From Nitrospinota bacterium (lineage in GTDB: Bacteria > Nitrospinota_A > UBA7883 > JADGGD01), in NCBI GenBank assembly GCA_015229165.1, contig JADGCD010000133.1, forward strand, positions 1 through 5,960: a DNA stretch of 5,960 nt. Direction: 5' to 3'. This document shows positions 4,454 through 5,960 of this stretch, one piece after another. The number at the start of each line of letters is the position of its first letter. Position 1 is the stretch's first letter. Both the position numbers and the translations under genes were made by a program. Below the pieces are notes generated by a model, which saw only the letters and a list, made by a program, of their open reading frames with translations, searched no databases and was not told the origin of the DNA.

Positions 4454-5960
4454 ATGCGAACCGACAACGCCCTCCTGACCACGGTGGCGATTCTGGCCCT
4501 GGCCGTCGCCGCCGTCTACGCCCACACCCTCGGGTATCCCTTCCACTTCGACGACGACGGGGTGTTGGTCCGCCGGGGAAACTTCGCCAACCCCTTCGCC
4601 CTCGACGCGATCTGGAGCGAAAGCCCCGCCCGCTTCCTGACCTACGAAAGCTTCGCCCTCAGCCATTTCTTCCACGGCCTCTGGTCCCCCGGCTACCGGC
4701 TGGTCAACCTCCTCCTCCACTTCGGCTCGGCGGTGGTCCTCTGGCGGCTGGCCCTGCTGTTGCGCGACCGCCTCCTCCCCGACGAACGGGGGATCGGCTG
4801 GCGGCTCTTCCCCCTGACGGCGGCGCTTCTCTTCGTCGTCCACCCGCTCCAGACGCAGGGGGTGGTCTACATCTGGCAACGCAGCGTCACGCTGGCGACC
4901 TTTCTCTATCTCCTTTCCCTCTTCCTTTATCTCTCGTGGGCGCTCCGGCGGGAGCGGGGGGAGGAAGCCGACCGCCTCTTCACCGCCGCGCTGGTCGTCG
5001 GGCTCATGGCCATGTTCGCCAAGCAGATCGCCGTCACCCTGCCGGTGGCGGCGGTGGCGGCCGACTATTTCTTCGTGGCCCGGTCGTGGGAGCGAATGCG
5101 CCCCCGGGCGGGAAAGGTTCTCCTCTTCGCCCTGCTGGCGGCGGTCATCCCGCTCCTGACCCTCGCCGCCGACGCCGGGGAGTGGCAGGACATGCGGATG
5201 CGCCGTCATCTGGGGCTTTCGCCGGTCGACTACTGGCTGACGCAGATTCCGGTCTCGTTCCGCTACCTGTCGATGCTCCTCTGGCCGACGGGGCAAAGCT
5301 TCGACCCGCCGATCCCGCCGATAAACGGCGTTCTCGACCTCGCGCCGGGAGTGGTGGCCCACCTCCTCCTCGTCGGCGCCGCCTTTGCCCTGCGCCGCCG
5401 GAATCCCCTCTTCACCGGCGGGGTGGTGTTCTTCTACCTGGCCCTGTCGGTCGAGAGCCTGACACCATTGGTCGACCCGGTCTTCGAGCACCGGATGTAC
5501 CTGCCGATGGCCGGGATGGCGCTGGCCGTCGCCTCGTGGGGAGCGGTCGCGCAGAAGGGCTCCCTCGTGACGACGGCGCTGATGGTGGCGATCGTGGCGC
5601 TGGGGGTCGCCGCCCACCGGCGGACGCTGGTCTGGCAAAGCCCCGAGACCCTCTGGCAAGACGCCGCCCTGACCAACCCGACCGGCTACCACACCAACAT
5701 CATGCTGGGACAGTATTACGTCGAACATGACGACCCCGACCGGGCGCTTGGCCACTACCGGATCGTGCAGGAGAGCCATCCGGCGGCGTCGCTGGCGCCG
5801 TTCATGGCGGGGCGGATTCTGGCGGAGAAGGGGGACCTTGTCGGGGCGGCCCGGGAATACGCCGAGGCGGCCCGCCGATCGCCCGACTCGCCGGTTCCGC
5901 TGAACCGGCTGGGGGAGACCCTGCTGGCGCTCAACGACTACTCCGGCGCGGAGCGTGCCT
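4454..5960 (+). CDS. Polytopic GT-C-type membrane protein with C-terminal TPRs, candidate pilin glycosyltransferase (cut by window edge)
   Basis: The visible 502 codons have no stop and run off the window. The N-terminal 400 residues are polytopic: a membrane segment at about 7-23, then several more to about 395. Residues after about 405 are soluble and form at least two TPR units (about 408-441 and 443-478) and the start of a third. An acidic FDDD at 32-35 follows the first membrane helix, where GT-C glycosyltransferases carry their acidic catalytic motif. Other landmarks are HPLQTQGVVYIWQR (130-143), AKQIAVTLP (189-197), LLWPTGQSFD (275-284) and EHRMYLP (345-351). These I recognise from bacterial TPR-containing GT-C proteins related in layout to eukaryotic TMTC O-mannosyltransferases. 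Such enzymes move sugars from a lipid carrier on the outer face of the membrane. Glycosylating the adjacent pilins is inference from position. The ATG has no evident Shine-Dalgarno, so the start is less certain than the frame. Confidence 0.8.
   Translation, partial: MRTDNALLTTVAILALAVAAVYAHTLGYPFHFDDDGVLVRRGNFANPFALDAIWSESPARFLTYESFALSHFFHGLWSPGYRLVNLLLHFGSAVVLWRLALLLRDRLLPDERGIGWRLFPLTAALLFVVHPLQTQGVVYIWQRSVTLATFLYLLSLFLYLSWALRRERGEEADRLFTAALVVGLMAMFAKQIAVTLPVAAVAADYFFVARSWERMRPRAGKVLLFALLAAVIPLLTLAADAGEWQDMRMRRHLGLSPVDYWLTQIPVSFRYLSMLLWPTGQSFDPPIPPINGVLDLAPGVVAHLLLVGAAFALRRRNPLFTGGVVFFYLALSVESLTPLVDPVFEHRMYLPMAGMALAVASWGAVAQKGSLVTTALMVAIVALGVAAHRRTLVWQSPETLWQDAALTNPTGYHTNIMLGQYYVEHDDPDRALGHYRIVQESHPAASLAPFMAGRILAEKGDLVGAAREYAEAARRSPDSPVPLNRLGETLLALNDYSGAERA

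Noticed and set aside
4340..5779. Long minus-strand open frame (479 codons), and a plus-strand shifted frame at 4435-5730, over the GT-C gene
   Set aside because: Both translate to low-complexity Arg/Gly/Pro/Glu-rich chains, while the chosen frame gives clear membrane helices, family motifs and TPRs.
1..5960. CRISPR array, tRNA, rRNA, insertion sequence or phage genes
   Set aside because: No regularly spaced repeats, cloverleaf, rRNA segments, transposase or integrase coding were seen on either strand.

Overview
This is a high-GC Gram-negative bacterial window with two transcriptional blocks pointing away from each other. The Geobacter-like N-terminus of the pilins, the RpoN-type pilin promoters and the TPR-bearing GT-C membrane protein suggest a deltaproteobacterial-type lineage (Desulfuromonadia or a neighbour). 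That assignment is inference from protein style; no taxonomic marker gene is present.

Left block (positions 1-2762, minus strand). A sigma70-type promoter (TTGACA, 17 bp, TACTAT) drives a tight four-gene operon: a PHP-domain metal hydrolase, a membrane-anchored TPR protein, a CvpA-family membrane protein and the start of mtnA (methylthioribose-1-phosphate isomerase, cut by the window edge). The gaps are 21, 22 and 11 bases. The long open frames antisense to these genes are composition shadows.

Right block (about 2813-5960, plus strand). Two paralogous type IV pilin genes lie in tandem, each a complete unit. Each has a distal 15-bp palindromic site, a second palindromic site 110-111 bp further on, an AT-rich IHF-like element, a near-perfect sigma54 -24/-12 promoter, the pilin gene and a strong intrinsic terminator. 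Only 17 bases after the second terminator starts a polytopic GT-C-type membrane protein with C-terminal TPRs, a plausible pilin-modifying glycosyltransferase, which runs off the window.

The most interesting signal is regulatory. The motif TGAC-N7-GTCA occurs four times, twice upstream of each pilin, at conserved distances although the DNA between is otherwise unlike. It looks like the binding site of a sigma54 enhancer-binding protein (PilR-like or new) controlling both pilins. The most distal copy also lies about 50 bp behind the -35 box of the divergent PHP operon. The second pilin has the features of the highly expressed one: strong Shine-Dalgarno, leader hairpin and C/G-ending codons. The first has a weak ribosome site and a shortened C-terminus.
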